From contig DJYD01000048.1 of NCBI GenBank assembly GCA_002449955.1, positions 35,808 through 53,934 on the forward strand: a stretch of 18,127 nt of DNA. The letters run 5' to 3'. Source of the DNA: Lachnospiraceae bacterium UBA6987 (GTDB lineage Bacteria; Bacillota; Clostridia; Lachnospirales; Lachnospiraceae). The notes under the pieces are model-generated. The model ran no database searches. It was not told the origin of the DNA and saw nothing but the letters and a program-made list of their open reading frames with translations. Positions 8,416 through 15,364 of the stretch are shown one piece after another. A program made the translations under genes and the position numbers. Within the stretch, counting starts at the first letter, position 1, and each line of letters opens with the position of its first letter.

Positions 8416-9414
8416 ATGGCAGAGGATAATAAGACCAAACAGAATAATGACCGGGGCTTTGAAGCCCAGGGAAAACATAAGAGTCATAAGAAAAAGAAGA
8501 ACAGCAAGATCTATACGATCATTATCGTGCTCTTGTTCTGCGTCATGGGCTACAGCGGCTATCAGATCATTTCAACGGTGATCCGGGATAAAAAGGCGAA
8601 GAACACTTATGATGATATCATTAATGATTTCGTGGTTGTCATCCCCGATGACGAGACAGAAATCGAACCCAGCGGTGAGGCTGAAACGCAGGAACAGCCC
8701 TCTGCGGAAGTACCGTCTTCGGTGACGCCTTCTGCGGACCCCACCATGAGTGCGGAGAGCACCGAGCAGATCATGACGATCGACGGCTCGGATGCGGTGA
8801 CGCAGGCTCCGCAGTCAACGGCGCCTCAGACACAGCCTGCTCAGCCGGAAGCGCAAATGCCTAAGCTGAGTGTTGATTTTGCCAGATTGAAGAATATCAA
8901 CAGCGATGTCTGTGCGTGGCTGCAGGGACAGGGGGGCCTTGTCAATTATCCGGTCGTTCAGGGAAGCGACAACAGCTATTACCTGAAGCACCTGATCGAC
9001 GGCAGCTATAATGGCAACGGAACCTTGTTTGTGCATGCACAGAATCGTTTTCTGCAGGATGATGTAACCTACATTTTCGGACATCATATGCAGAGCGGCG
9101 CCATGTTCGGCAGCCTCAAGAAATACGATTCGAGCAGTTATTACTGGAGCAATCCGGAGTTTAAGCTTTATACGCCGAACAAGACCTATACGCTGAAGAT
9201 CTTTGCGGTATATTATGGCACGGGAACGGACAAGATTACTTTTAACTACAGCAACGAAGCCAGCTTTAATTCGGCTATGGCAAAGTATGCTTCCCGGTCG
9301 CTCCATTCGCCGCAGGTAAATGTCAGCTACGGAGATAAGCTGGTGTGCCTGTGTACCTGTGCCTATCAGGTGGATGACGGCCGCTACTTTGTGCTTTGCA
9401 AAGTGATGAATTAA
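8416..9414 (+). CDS. srtB: Class B sortase (membrane-anchored transpeptidase)
   Basis: The 332-residue protein starts with a lysine-rich cytoplasmic tail (about 1-31) and one membrane segment (about 32-52, IYTIIIVLLFCVMGY). A Ser/Thr/Pro/Gln/Glu-rich wall-spanning linker follows (about 75-150), then a sortase domain (about 152-332). Catalytic His223 lies in FGHHM, Cys315 in LVCLCTCAY, and Arg323 in DDGRYFV. The blocks NYPVVQGSDNSYYL and GAMFGSLKKY are class B hallmarks. Class B enzymes usually read T-L-x-T-C before the nucleophile; here the first Thr is Cys (C311-L-C313-T-C315). Sortases join surface proteins to peptidoglycan through an LPxTG-like signal. No substrate gene is seen in the window, so the target is unknown. 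It has its own promoter and is probably cotranscribed with the next gene, 42 bases downstream. Confidence 0.93.
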   Translation: MAEDNKTKQNNDRGFEAQGKHKSHKKKKNSKIYTIIIVLLFCVMGYSGYQIISTVIRDKKAKNTYDDIINDFVVVIPDDETEIEPSGEAETQEQPSAEVPSSVTPSADPTMSAESTEQIMTIDGSDAVTQAPQSTAPQTQPAQPEAQMPKLSVDFARLKNINSDVCAWLQGQGGLVNYPVVQGSDNSYYLKHLIDGSYNGNGTLFVHAQNRFLQDDVTYIFGHHMQSGAMFGSLKKYDSSSYYWSNPEFKLYTPNKTYTLKIFAVYYGTGTDKITFNYSNEASFNSAMAKYASRSLHSPQVNVSYGDKLVCLCTCAYQVDDGRYFVLCKVMN

Positions 9415-9456
9415 TCGCGCTGCAGTAAGGCGATAACGGAATAAAGGAACAGAAAA

Positions 9457-10830
9457 ATGAGTAAACAATATGACCTGATCATCATCGGGGCCGGCCCCGG
9501 TGGCATTTTTACGGCCTATGAGCTGCTGCAAAAGCGCTCGGATATGAAAATTGCCGTGTTCGAAACCGGCAGCAGACTGGAAGAAAGACACTGCCCCATC
9601 GACGGGGAGAAGATCACTTCCTGCGTGCACTGTAAAACCTGCGCCATCATGAACGGCTTCGGCGGCGCCGGCGCATTTTCCGACGGCAAATACAATATCA
9701 CCAACGATTTCGGCGGGACGCTCTACGAGCACATCGGCAAGGCGAAGGCCACCGAACTCATGGAATATGTGGACGCCATCAACATGGCCAACGGCGGCGA
9801 GGGCTCAAAGCTCTATTCCACCTCCGATACCCGCATCCGGAAGCTCTGCATGCAGAATAAGCTCCATCTTCTTGACGCCTCCGTGCGGCACCTCGGCACC
9901 GACAAGAACTATGTGGTGCTCGGAAACCTGTACGAGCAGATGAAGGACAAGGTGGATTTCTACTTCCACACGCCCGTGGAGAAGCTGGAAAAAACTGCGG
10001 ATGGTTTTGCTGCGGAGACGAAGGCAGGCCGCTTTGAGGCGCCGCGCTGCGTGGTCTCCGTGGGCCGCAGCGGCAGCAAATGGATGGAATCCGTCTGCAG
10101 AGACCTCGGGATCAAGACGCTTTCGAACCGCGTCGACCTCGGCCTGCGCGTGGAGCTGCCGGCAGAGATCTTCTCCGATCTGACCGATGAGCTCTATGAG
10201 AGCAAGATCGTGTACCGCACGGAGAAATACGGCGATCAGGTGCGCACCTTCTGCATGAATCCGCACGGAGTGGTGGTCAACGAGAACACGAACGGCATCG
10301 TGACGGTGAACGGACACAGCTATGAGGACCCCTCACTCCATACCGCGAATACGAACTTTGCTCTTCTCGTGGCGAAGCATTTCACCGAACCCTTCAACGA
10401 TTCGACGGCCTATGCCGAGAACATCGCCAAGCTCTCCAACATGCTGGGCGGCGGCGTGATCGTGCAGCGCTTCGGGGACCTGGTGCAGGGCAGACGCTCC
10501 ACACCCTCCCGCATCCGCGAGAGCTTTATCGAGCCGACCCTCAAGGCGACGCCCGGTGACCTGGCGCTCGTCATGCCCAAGCGCATCCTGGACGGGATCA
10601 TCGAGATGATCTACGCGCTCGATAAGATCGCCCCCGGCACCGCGAACGACGACACGCTGCTCTACGGCGTCGAGGTCAAGTTCTATAATATGGAGGTCGA
10701 GATCGATGCGAACCTTGAGACCTGCCACAAAGGCCTTTACGTGATCGGCGACGGCAGCGGCGTGACGCATTCCCTGTCCCATGCCTCCGCAAGCGGCGTG
10801 TATGTCGCCAGAAAGATCGCCGAAGAATAA
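9457..10830 (+). CDS. COG2509-type FAD-dependent dehydrogenase
   Basis: The 457-residue protein begins with a Rossmann FAD-binding motif, GAGPGG at 11-16. Residues 46-62 hold four cysteines (C46, C56, C59, C62, as C-x9-CxxCxxC), immediately followed by the family block GFGGAGAFSDGK at 67-78. Near the C terminus, GLYVIGDGSGVTHS (G431-D432-G433) is the second FAD-contact motif, followed by LSHASASGVYVARKI. This pattern fits the COG2509 group of uncharacterised flavoprotein dehydrogenases. The substrate is unknown; NAD(P)H-linked reduction of a ring or quinone-like compound is only a guess from the fold. The cysteine cluster could bind metal or take part in redox chemistry. AAAGGA at 9443-9448 precedes the ATG. 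No promoter is visible in the short gap after the sortase gene. Confidence 0.85.
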   Translation: MSKQYDLIIIGAGPGGIFTAYELLQKRSDMKIAVFETGSRLEERHCPIDGEKITSCVHCKTCAIMNGFGGAGAFSDGKYNITNDFGGTLYEHIGKAKATELMEYVDAINMANGGEGSKLYSTSDTRIRKLCMQNKLHLLDASVRHLGTDKNYVVLGNLYEQMKDKVDFYFHTPVEKLEKTADGFAAETKAGRFEAPRCVVSVGRSGSKWMESVCRDLGIKTLSNRVDLGLRVELPAEIFSDLTDELYESKIVYRTEKYGDQVRTFCMNPHGVVVNENTNGIVTVNGHSYEDPSLHTANTNFALLVAKHFTEPFNDSTAYAENIAKLSNMLGGGVIVQRFGDLVQGRRSTPSRIRESFIEPTLKATPGDLALVMPKRILDGIIEMIYALDKIAPGTANDDTLLYGVEVKFYNMEVEIDANLETCHKGLYVIGDGSGVTHSLSHASASGVYVARKIAEE

Positions 10831-10845
10831 ACGGGACACTCCGAT

Positions 10846-10879
10846 TTGTCATCCTGAGGAGGCTTTCTCAGGATGACAA
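10846..10879 (+). repeat. Perfect palindromic hairpin, dispersed-repeat type
   Basis: TTGTCATCCTGAG at 10846-10858 pairs perfectly over 13 bases with 10867-10879, and two further pairs (G-T, A-T) close the loop. There is no T-run on either side. The TCATCCTGAG...CTCAGGATGA core resembles a short repeat I associate with intergenic regions of many gut Firmicute genomes. Identity with a named family is not established here. Confidence 0.65.
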
Positions 10880-10881
10880 CT

Positions 10882-10898
10882 GTCCGCGAAATGCGGAC
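10882..10898 (+). repeat. Small GC-rich hairpin
   Basis: GTCCGC at 10882-10887 pairs with GCGGAC at 10893-10898 around a GAAAT loop. It sits between the palindromic hairpin and the terminator and has no T-run of its own. It may protect the 3' end of the upstream transcript. Confidence 0.5.
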
Positions 10899-10920
10899 TG
10901 AGATAAAATTTTGTATACTG

Positions 10921-10950
10921 ACCGCGGACATCTTGCTCCGCGGTTTTTTT
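10921..10950 (+). terminator. Strong intrinsic terminator of the sortase/COG2509 unit
   Basis: ACCGCGGA at 10921-10928 pairs perfectly over 8 bases with TCCGCGGT at 10937-10944 around an 8-base loop. T7 at 10944-10950 follows directly. It lies about 90 bases after the COG2509 stop codon. Confidence 0.88.
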
Positions 10951-10960
10951 GTGCTATAAT
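10933..10960 (+). promoter_or_regulatory. Promoter for the LOG-family gene, inside the terminator
   Basis: TATAAT at 10955-10960 is a perfect -10 box with TG extension at 10952-10953. The best -35, TTGCTC at 10933-10938, is weak (TTG only) with a 16-base spacer. It falls in the loop and 3' arm of the terminator hairpin. The extended -10 compensates for the poor -35. Transcription should start near 10967. Confidence 0.7.
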
Positions 10961-10988
10961 GGCATCGAAAGAAAAGCACGTATGCACG

Positions 10989-11032
10989 GCAGGAGGTCTG
11001 CCGACCGGACCGGCAGGAAGACCGGAACCTGC
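10989..11032 (+). promoter_or_regulatory. Structured 5' leader of the LOG-family gene
   Basis: GCAGG at 10989-10993 pairs with CCTGC at 11028-11032. Inside it, GGTCT at 10995-10999 pairs with AGACC at 11019-11023, and GCCG at 11000-11003 with CGGC at 11011-11014. The 3' side carries the unpaired bulges AGGA and GGAA. GGCAGGA occurs twice, at 10988-10994 and 11012-11018. The structure lies within the roughly 90-base leader between the predicted transcription start and the ATG. I do not recognise a known riboswitch class. Confidence 0.45.
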
Positions 11033-11059
11033 GGGGCAGCCTCATGAAAGGAGCAGAAG

Positions 11060-11596
11060 ATGAAGATCGCCGTATATTGCGGTTCCAAAAGCGGTAATGA
11101 TTCCGCCTTTCTGCAGGCGGCAAAGGATCTCGGGAAATGGATCGGGAGCCACGGCCATACCCTTGTCTACGGCGGCGCGACGAACGGCCTCATGGGGGCG
11201 GTTGCGGATGCCGTGATCGAAGCAGGCGGGGAGGTCATCGGCGTGATGACGACCATGCCGGAGATCTTCGAAAGAAAGCATCCCGGCCTTAAAAACTGCA
11301 TGGTGGTGCCGGATCTCAGTGAGAGAAAACGCACCATGATGGAGCTTGCGGACGCCTATATCGCCTTGCCCGGCGGCCCCGGCACGCTTGACGAGATCTC
11401 GGATGTGATCTCGCTCGCCCGCCTGAAGGTGGATGACAAGCCGGTGATACTGATGAATATCAACGGCTATTACGAGCCGCTCAAGGGACTCCTGGATGCC
11501 ATGGTGAAGGCTGAATTCATCAGCGCCGAAGAGATCGACGGCGTGCTGTTCCTGCCGACTGTAGGGGATGCCGGAAGAGTGCTGGAGATGAGGTAA
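11060..11596 (+). CDS. LOG-family protein (nucleoside 5'-monophosphate phosphoribohydrolase)
   Basis: The 178-residue Rossmann protein is full length for the TIGR00730/LOG family. VYGGATNGLMG at about 36-46 and the signature PGGPGTLDE at 104-112 are present. The upstream basic block SERKRTMMELADAY includes R89 and K90, matching the family's RK...M element. Characterised LOG proteins cleave the N-glycosidic bond of cytokinin riboside monophosphates or AMP-like nucleotides, releasing ribose 5-phosphate. In a gut-type bacterium the substrate is uncertain; nucleotide salvage or housecleaning is an inference. AAAGGAG at 11047-11053 gives a 6-base spacing to the ATG. It has its own promoter and a structured leader. 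Confidence 0.9.
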   Translation: MKIAVYCGSKSGNDSAFLQAAKDLGKWIGSHGHTLVYGGATNGLMGAVADAVIEAGGEVIGVMTTMPEIFERKHPGLKNCMVVPDLSERKRTMMELADAYIALPGGPGTLDEISDVISLARLKVDDKPVILMNINGYYEPLKGLLDAMVKAEFISAEEIDGVLFLPTVGDAGRVLEMR

Positions 11597-11679
11597 CCTC
11601 ATCCGGCGCTTTGCGCCACCTTCCGCACAAGGCACGCCCTTCGGGTGCCCTAAAGGGGAAGGCGAAACCTCATCCGGCG
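11595..11679 (+). repeat. Intergenic palindromic repeat with terminal direct repeats
   Basis: AACCTCATCCGGCG occurs at 11595-11608 and again, identically, at 11666-11679. Between them, GGCGC-TTT-GCGCC (11605-11617) forms one hairpin. CCTTCC (11619-11624) pairs with GGAAGG (11657-11662) and encloses a second hairpin, GGCAC/GTGCC at 11631-11635/11645-11649, with an alternative UUCG-type loop. The left copy overlaps the LOG-gene stop codon. It looks like a copy of a dispersed palindromic element of the CCTCATCCG...CCACCTTCC type that I recall from gut Clostridia. The second direct repeat may be the start of a lost second unit. Confidence 0.65.
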
Positions 11680-11699
11680 ATAGGAATGAAAGGAGAGAT

Positions 11700-12737
<1,038 letters not shown>

Positions 12738-12754
12738 CACCGAACGGCAGAAAG

Positions 12755-12761
12755 AAAGGAG
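12755..12761 (+). promoter_or_regulatory. Ribosome binding site fixing the kbl start
   Basis: AAAGGAG is 5 bases upstream of ATG 12767. This rules out the in-frame ATG at 12734, which overlaps the tdh stop and would add 11 unconserved residues. Confidence 0.8.
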
Positions 12762-12766
12762 ATGCA

Positions 12767-13954
12767 ATGAAAGCAGCGCTTGAAAGCTATATGAAGGAAC
12801 TGGATGCGATCCGCGAGGCAGGGACCTGGCGCGAGGAACGCATCATCACCACGCCGCAGCGCGACGTGATCGATACGACGAAGAAGGCGCACGTCGTCAA
12901 CATGTGCGCGAACAACTATCTGGGGCTGGCGGACAACCCCGAGCTCATCGCGGCGGCGAAGGCCAGCTACGACCGCTGGGGCTTCGGCCTTTCCTCTGTC
13001 CGCTTCATTTGCGGCACGCAGGAGATCCACAAGGAACTGGAGCGTCGCATCGCGGATTTCGTGGGCACGGATGACGCCATCCTGTATTCGTCCTGCTTTG
13101 ACGCAAACGGCGGCCTCTTCGAGACGATCACCGGCCCGAATGACGCCATCATTTCCGATGAACTGAACCATGCCTCGATCATCGACGGCGTGAGACTGGC
13201 GAAGGCAAAACGCTACAAATACAAGAATAATAACATGGACGACCTCCGTGCGCAGCTTGAGCAGGCTAAGGCCGACGGCTGCGAACGCATCGTGATCGCG
13301 ACCGACGGCGTCTTTTCAATGGACGGCTACATCGCAAACCTTAAGGGCATCTGCGACCTTGCAGATGAATATGACGCCCTCACGATGGTGGATGATTCCC
13401 ATGCGGTCGGCTTCATGGGCGAGCACGGCCGCGGCACGCCGGAATTCTGCGGCGTGATGGGACGCGTGGACATCATCACCGGCACCTTCGGCAAGGCCAT
13501 GGGCGGCGCTTCCGGCGGCTATACCGCAGCCCGTCAGCCTATCGTGGACCTGCTCCGCCAGCGCTCCCGTCCGTACCTGTTCTCGAATACCCTGGCGCCG
13601 GCCATCTGCGCTGCGACCATTAAGACCATCGACCTGCTGGAAGCGTCAACTGCGCTGCGCGACCGCGTGCACGAAAACGCCCGCTATTTCCGCGCGGAGA
13701 TGGAAAAGCTCGGCTTCGACCTGCTGCCGGGCGAGCACCCCATCGTTCCGGTGATGCTGTACGACCCCAGAGTCGCGGCTGAATTTGCCCGAAGGATGTT
13801 AGATAAGGGCGTCTATGTTGTCGGCTTCTGCTATCCTGTCGTGCCGAAGGGAAAGGACCGCATCCGCACCCAGATCTCAGCCGGCCACACGAAGGAAGAC
13901 CTTGATTTTGCCGTGAAGTGCTTCGGCGAGGTGAAGAAGGAGATGGGACTGTAA
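12767..13954 (+). CDS. kbl: Glycine C-acetyltransferase (2-amino-3-ketobutyrate CoA ligase)
   Basis: The 395-residue protein belongs to the alpha-oxoamine synthase family of fold-type I PLP enzymes. The cofactor lysine is K243 in TGTFGKAMGGASGGY. SSVRFICGTQEIHKELE and DDSHAVGFMGEHGRGT are typical of Kbl and support it over BioF or HemA-type relatives. It cleaves 2-amino-3-ketobutyrate with CoA to glycine and acetyl-CoA, the second step after Tdh. It acts in the cytoplasm as a dimer. Gene order tdh-kbl gives a complete threonine-to-glycine route. Codon use in this and neighbouring genes is rich in C-ending codons, consistent with good expression, though I did not compute it. Confidence 0.95.
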   Translation: MKAALESYMKELDAIREAGTWREERIITTPQRDVIDTTKKAHVVNMCANNYLGLADNPELIAAAKASYDRWGFGLSSVRFICGTQEIHKELERRIADFVGTDDAILYSSCFDANGGLFETITGPNDAIISDELNHASIIDGVRLAKAKRYKYKNNNMDDLRAQLEQAKADGCERIVIATDGVFSMDGYIANLKGICDLADEYDALTMVDDSHAVGFMGEHGRGTPEFCGVMGRVDIITGTFGKAMGGASGGYTAARQPIVDLLRQRSRPYLFSNTLAPAICAATIKTIDLLEASTALRDRVHENARYFRAEMEKLGFDLLPGEHPIVPVMLYDPRVAAEFARRMLDKGVYVVGFCYPVVPKGKDRIRTQISAGHTKEDLDFAVKCFGEVKKEMGL

Positions 13955-13955
13955 G

Positions 13956-13962
13956 AAAGGAG
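13956..13962 (+). promoter_or_regulatory. Orphan Shine-Dalgarno after kbl
   Basis: AAAGGAG immediately follows the kbl stop, but no ATG, GTG or TTG lies within the usual 4-12 bases. The next start, ATG 14003, is 40 bases away. A small hairpin (CTCT 13974-13977 with AGAG 13982-13985) lies between and could shorten the distance. Confidence 0.45.
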
Positions 13963-14002
13963 AAACGGCGCACCTCTGCATAGAGACAGCCCTGTAACCA
14001 TT

Positions 14003-14566
14003 ATGAAACGTGCATTAAAACCCGGCAATATGCTCTATCCGCTGCCGGCGGTACTTATTTCCTGCGGTGACGGAAAAGAAGAGCAGAATCTTCTTACCAT
14101 CGCCTGGGCTGGCACGGTCTGCTCCGATCCGCCCATGCTGAGCGTCAGCATCCGGAAAGACCGCTTTTCCCATCACCTGATCGAAGAAAGCGGAGAGTTC
14201 GTGGTGAACCTTGTCTCGGCAGGGATCACGCGTGCGACGGATTACTGCGGCGTGCGCTCCGGCCGTGACGGCGACAAGTGGAAGGCCTCAGGCCTTACTC
14301 CGGTGAAGGCACCCGCTCTTGAAAAAGCGCCGGCGGTCGCCGAAAGCCCGGTCTGGATCGAATGCAAAGTGGACCGGATCCTTGAGCTCGGCTCGCACGA
14401 CATGTTCCTGGCAAAGGTCGTGGGTGTCTATGCCGATGAAGGACTGTTTGAGGAAAATGGTCGTCTGGATCTGGCAAAAGCAGACCTTATGGCCTACTCT
14501 CACGGTGAATATTTCCGCCTGGGAGAGAAGATCGGGACCTTCGGCTGGTCGGTAAAGAAGAAATAA
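14003..14566 (+). CDS. Flavin reductase-like (FMN-binding split barrel) protein
   Basis: The 187-residue protein fits the flavin reductase-like domain family. It opens with MKRALKPGNMLYPLPAVLIS, a conserved start of the Firmicute members. The central blocks LLTIAWAGTVCSDPPMLSVS and FVVNLVSAG match the FMN-binding split barrel. Such proteins bind FMN and either reduce flavin with NAD(P)H or act as small flavoproteins; the substrate here is unknown. The conserved N terminus supports ATG 14003, although no ribosome site is at normal spacing (see the orphan site after kbl). ATG 14030 is an in-frame alternative, also without a site. It is probably the last gene of the tdh-kbl transcript. No clear terminator follows. 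Confidence 0.82.
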   Translation: MKRALKPGNMLYPLPAVLISCGDGKEEQNLLTIAWAGTVCSDPPMLSVSIRKDRFSHHLIEESGEFVVNLVSAGITRATDYCGVRSGRDGDKWKASGLTPVKAPALEKAPAVAESPVWIECKVDRILELGSHDMFLAKVVGVYADEGLFEENGRLDLAKADLMAYSHGEYFRLGEKIGTFGWSVKKK

Positions 14567-14615
14567 GAGGAAAACCGGGGGAGTAAATCCCTTGATCTTC
14601 CCGGACGGATCCGCA

Positions 14616-14667
14616 GCAAAAAAGTGAAAGATTCAGATTTCGCAAAAAAGTGAATGATTCAGATTTC
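14616..14667 (+). repeat. Tandem 26-base repeat, two copies, upstream of the tRNA-Trp promoter
   Basis: Copy 1 (14616-14641) and copy 2 (14642-14667) abut exactly and differ at one position (A at 14629, T at 14655). Each begins GCAAAAAAGTGAA and ends GATTCAGATTTC. Copy 2 contains the palindrome TGAAT-G-ATTCA at 14651-14661. The second copy ends 5 bases before the -35 box, so the array sits where an UP element or an activator would bind. The function is inferred; the repeat itself is unambiguous. Confidence 0.85.
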
Positions 14668-14672
14668 ACCCC

Positions 14673-14702
14673 TTGACATTCTCCGCCCCCATGTGCTATA
14701 AA
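14673..14702 (+). promoter_or_regulatory. Promoter of tRNA-Trp
   Basis: A perfect -35 box TTGACA at 14673-14678 is followed by an 18-base spacer and TATAAA at 14697-14702 with TG extension at 14694-14695. The start near 14709 would leave about 11 bases of 5' leader before the mature tRNA. Confidence 0.85.
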
Positions 14703-14719
14703 TGGTGGGCGGAGCACCC

Positions 14720-14790
14720 AGGGGCATAGTTCAAGGGTAGAACAGTGGTCTCCAAAACCATCGATGAGAGTTCGAATCTTTCTGCCCCTG
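14720..14790 (+). tRNA. tRNA-Trp (anticodon CCA)
   Basis: A full cloverleaf can be drawn. The acceptor stem pairs AGGGGCA (14720-14726) with TGCCCCT (14783-14789), with G at 14790 as discriminator. The D stem pairs GTTC with GAAC (14729-14732/14740-14743). The anticodon stem pairs GTGGT with ACCAT (14745-14749/14757-14761) around CTCCAAA, with CCA at 14752-14754. The T stem pairs GAGAG with CTTTC (14766-14770/14778-14782) around TTCGAAT. The 3' CCA is not encoded and must be added after transcription. Sequence and discriminator agree with Firmicute tRNA-Trp. It is a single-gene transcript with its own promoter and terminator. Confidence 0.96.
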
Positions 14791-14799
14791 CTTTTCCCA

Positions 14800-14829
14800 A
14801 GGTACGGCTTAGCCGTGCCTCATTTTTTT
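14800..14829 (+). terminator. Intrinsic terminator after tRNA-Trp
   Basis: AGGTACGGC at 14800-14808 pairs with GCCGTGCCT at 14812-14820 (9 pairs, one G-T) around a TTA loop. A T7 tract at 14823-14829 follows after 2 bases. It lies between the tRNA and the ribosome site of the next gene. Confidence 0.87.
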
Positions 14830-14844
14830 ATCACGGAGTTTTTT

Positions 14845-15351
14845 ATGGTAAATTCAATCGTAGAAGGCCTGATGAGCTGGTTGGGAAACCTGCCGCCGGG
14901 GCTGATCTGCTTTATTGTTTCCATGTTCCCGATCGTGGAGCTGCGCGGCGGCATGATCGCGGCGGCGCTTTTAGATATGCCGCTCTGGGAGGGGATCCTC
15001 TGCTGCTTTGCCGGCAATATACTGCCGGTGCCCTTCATTCTGCTGTTCATCACGCCGTTTTTCCGCTGGCTGAAAAAAACGAAGCTGTTCCGGCCGCTTG
15101 TGGAAAAGCTGGAAGCGAAATCACTCGGCAAGAGTGAGAAGATCAAGAAGGCGGAGTTCTGGGGCCTTGTGCTGTTCGTGGGCATTCCGCTGCCGGGAAC
15201 CGGTGCCTGGACGGGCTCGCTTATCGCCTGTCTGCTGGAGATCGACAAGAAGAAAGCGTTCTGCGCGGTTATTCTGGGGCTTATTCTTGCAACGGCGATC
15301 ATGTGTGTGTTTACCTACGGGATCCCCGCCGTTATTGCATCGATGGGGTGA
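14845..15351 (+). CDS. COG2426 small membrane protein (putative small multidrug export family)
   Basis: From ATG 14845 the protein has 168 residues. GGAG at 14835-14838 gives a 6-base spacing; the open frame upstream runs through the tRNA and terminator and is not coding. Two conserved blocks define the family: PIVELRGG at 29-36 and GIPLPGTGAWTG at 113-124. Several hydrophobic segments (about 18-30, 48-72, 106-131 and 139-165) flank a basic cytoplasmic stretch at about 77-104. The family (PF06695) is named small multidrug export, but transport of drugs is poorly supported; the E-R-G and P-G motifs recall DedA/VTT-type membrane proteins. The real substrate is unknown. It is followed 13 bases later by the AAA+ gene. 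Confidence 0.85.
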   Translation: MVNSIVEGLMSWLGNLPPGLICFIVSMFPIVELRGGMIAAALLDMPLWEGILCCFAGNILPVPFILLFITPFFRWLKKTKLFRPLVEKLEAKSLGKSEKIKKAEFWGLVLFVGIPLPGTGAWTGSLIACLLEIDKKKAFCAVILGLILATAIMCVFTYGIPAVIASMG

Positions 15352-15364
15352 GAGGAGTTTGATT

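Noticed and set aside
8815..9732. 305-codon minus-strand frame over the sortase and COG2509 genes
   Set aside because: It covers two genes with intact catalytic motifs and their promoterless junction; no domain pattern appears in it.
11044..11097. Short upstream frame of 17 codons overlapping the LOG gene start
   Set aside because: It has no ribosome site of its own; its ATG lies just before the AAAGGAG that serves the LOG gene.
14575..14604. Possible terminator after the flavin reductase-like gene (CCGGG/CCCGG)
   Set aside because: The stem is short with a large loop, and A-rich rather than T-rich sequence follows, so it does not fit an intrinsic terminator on the plus strand.
14764..14844. 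Start of the COG2426 protein inside the tRNA
   Set aside because: The extension is translated tRNA and terminator sequence; ATG 14845 has a good ribosome site and matches the family's N terminus.
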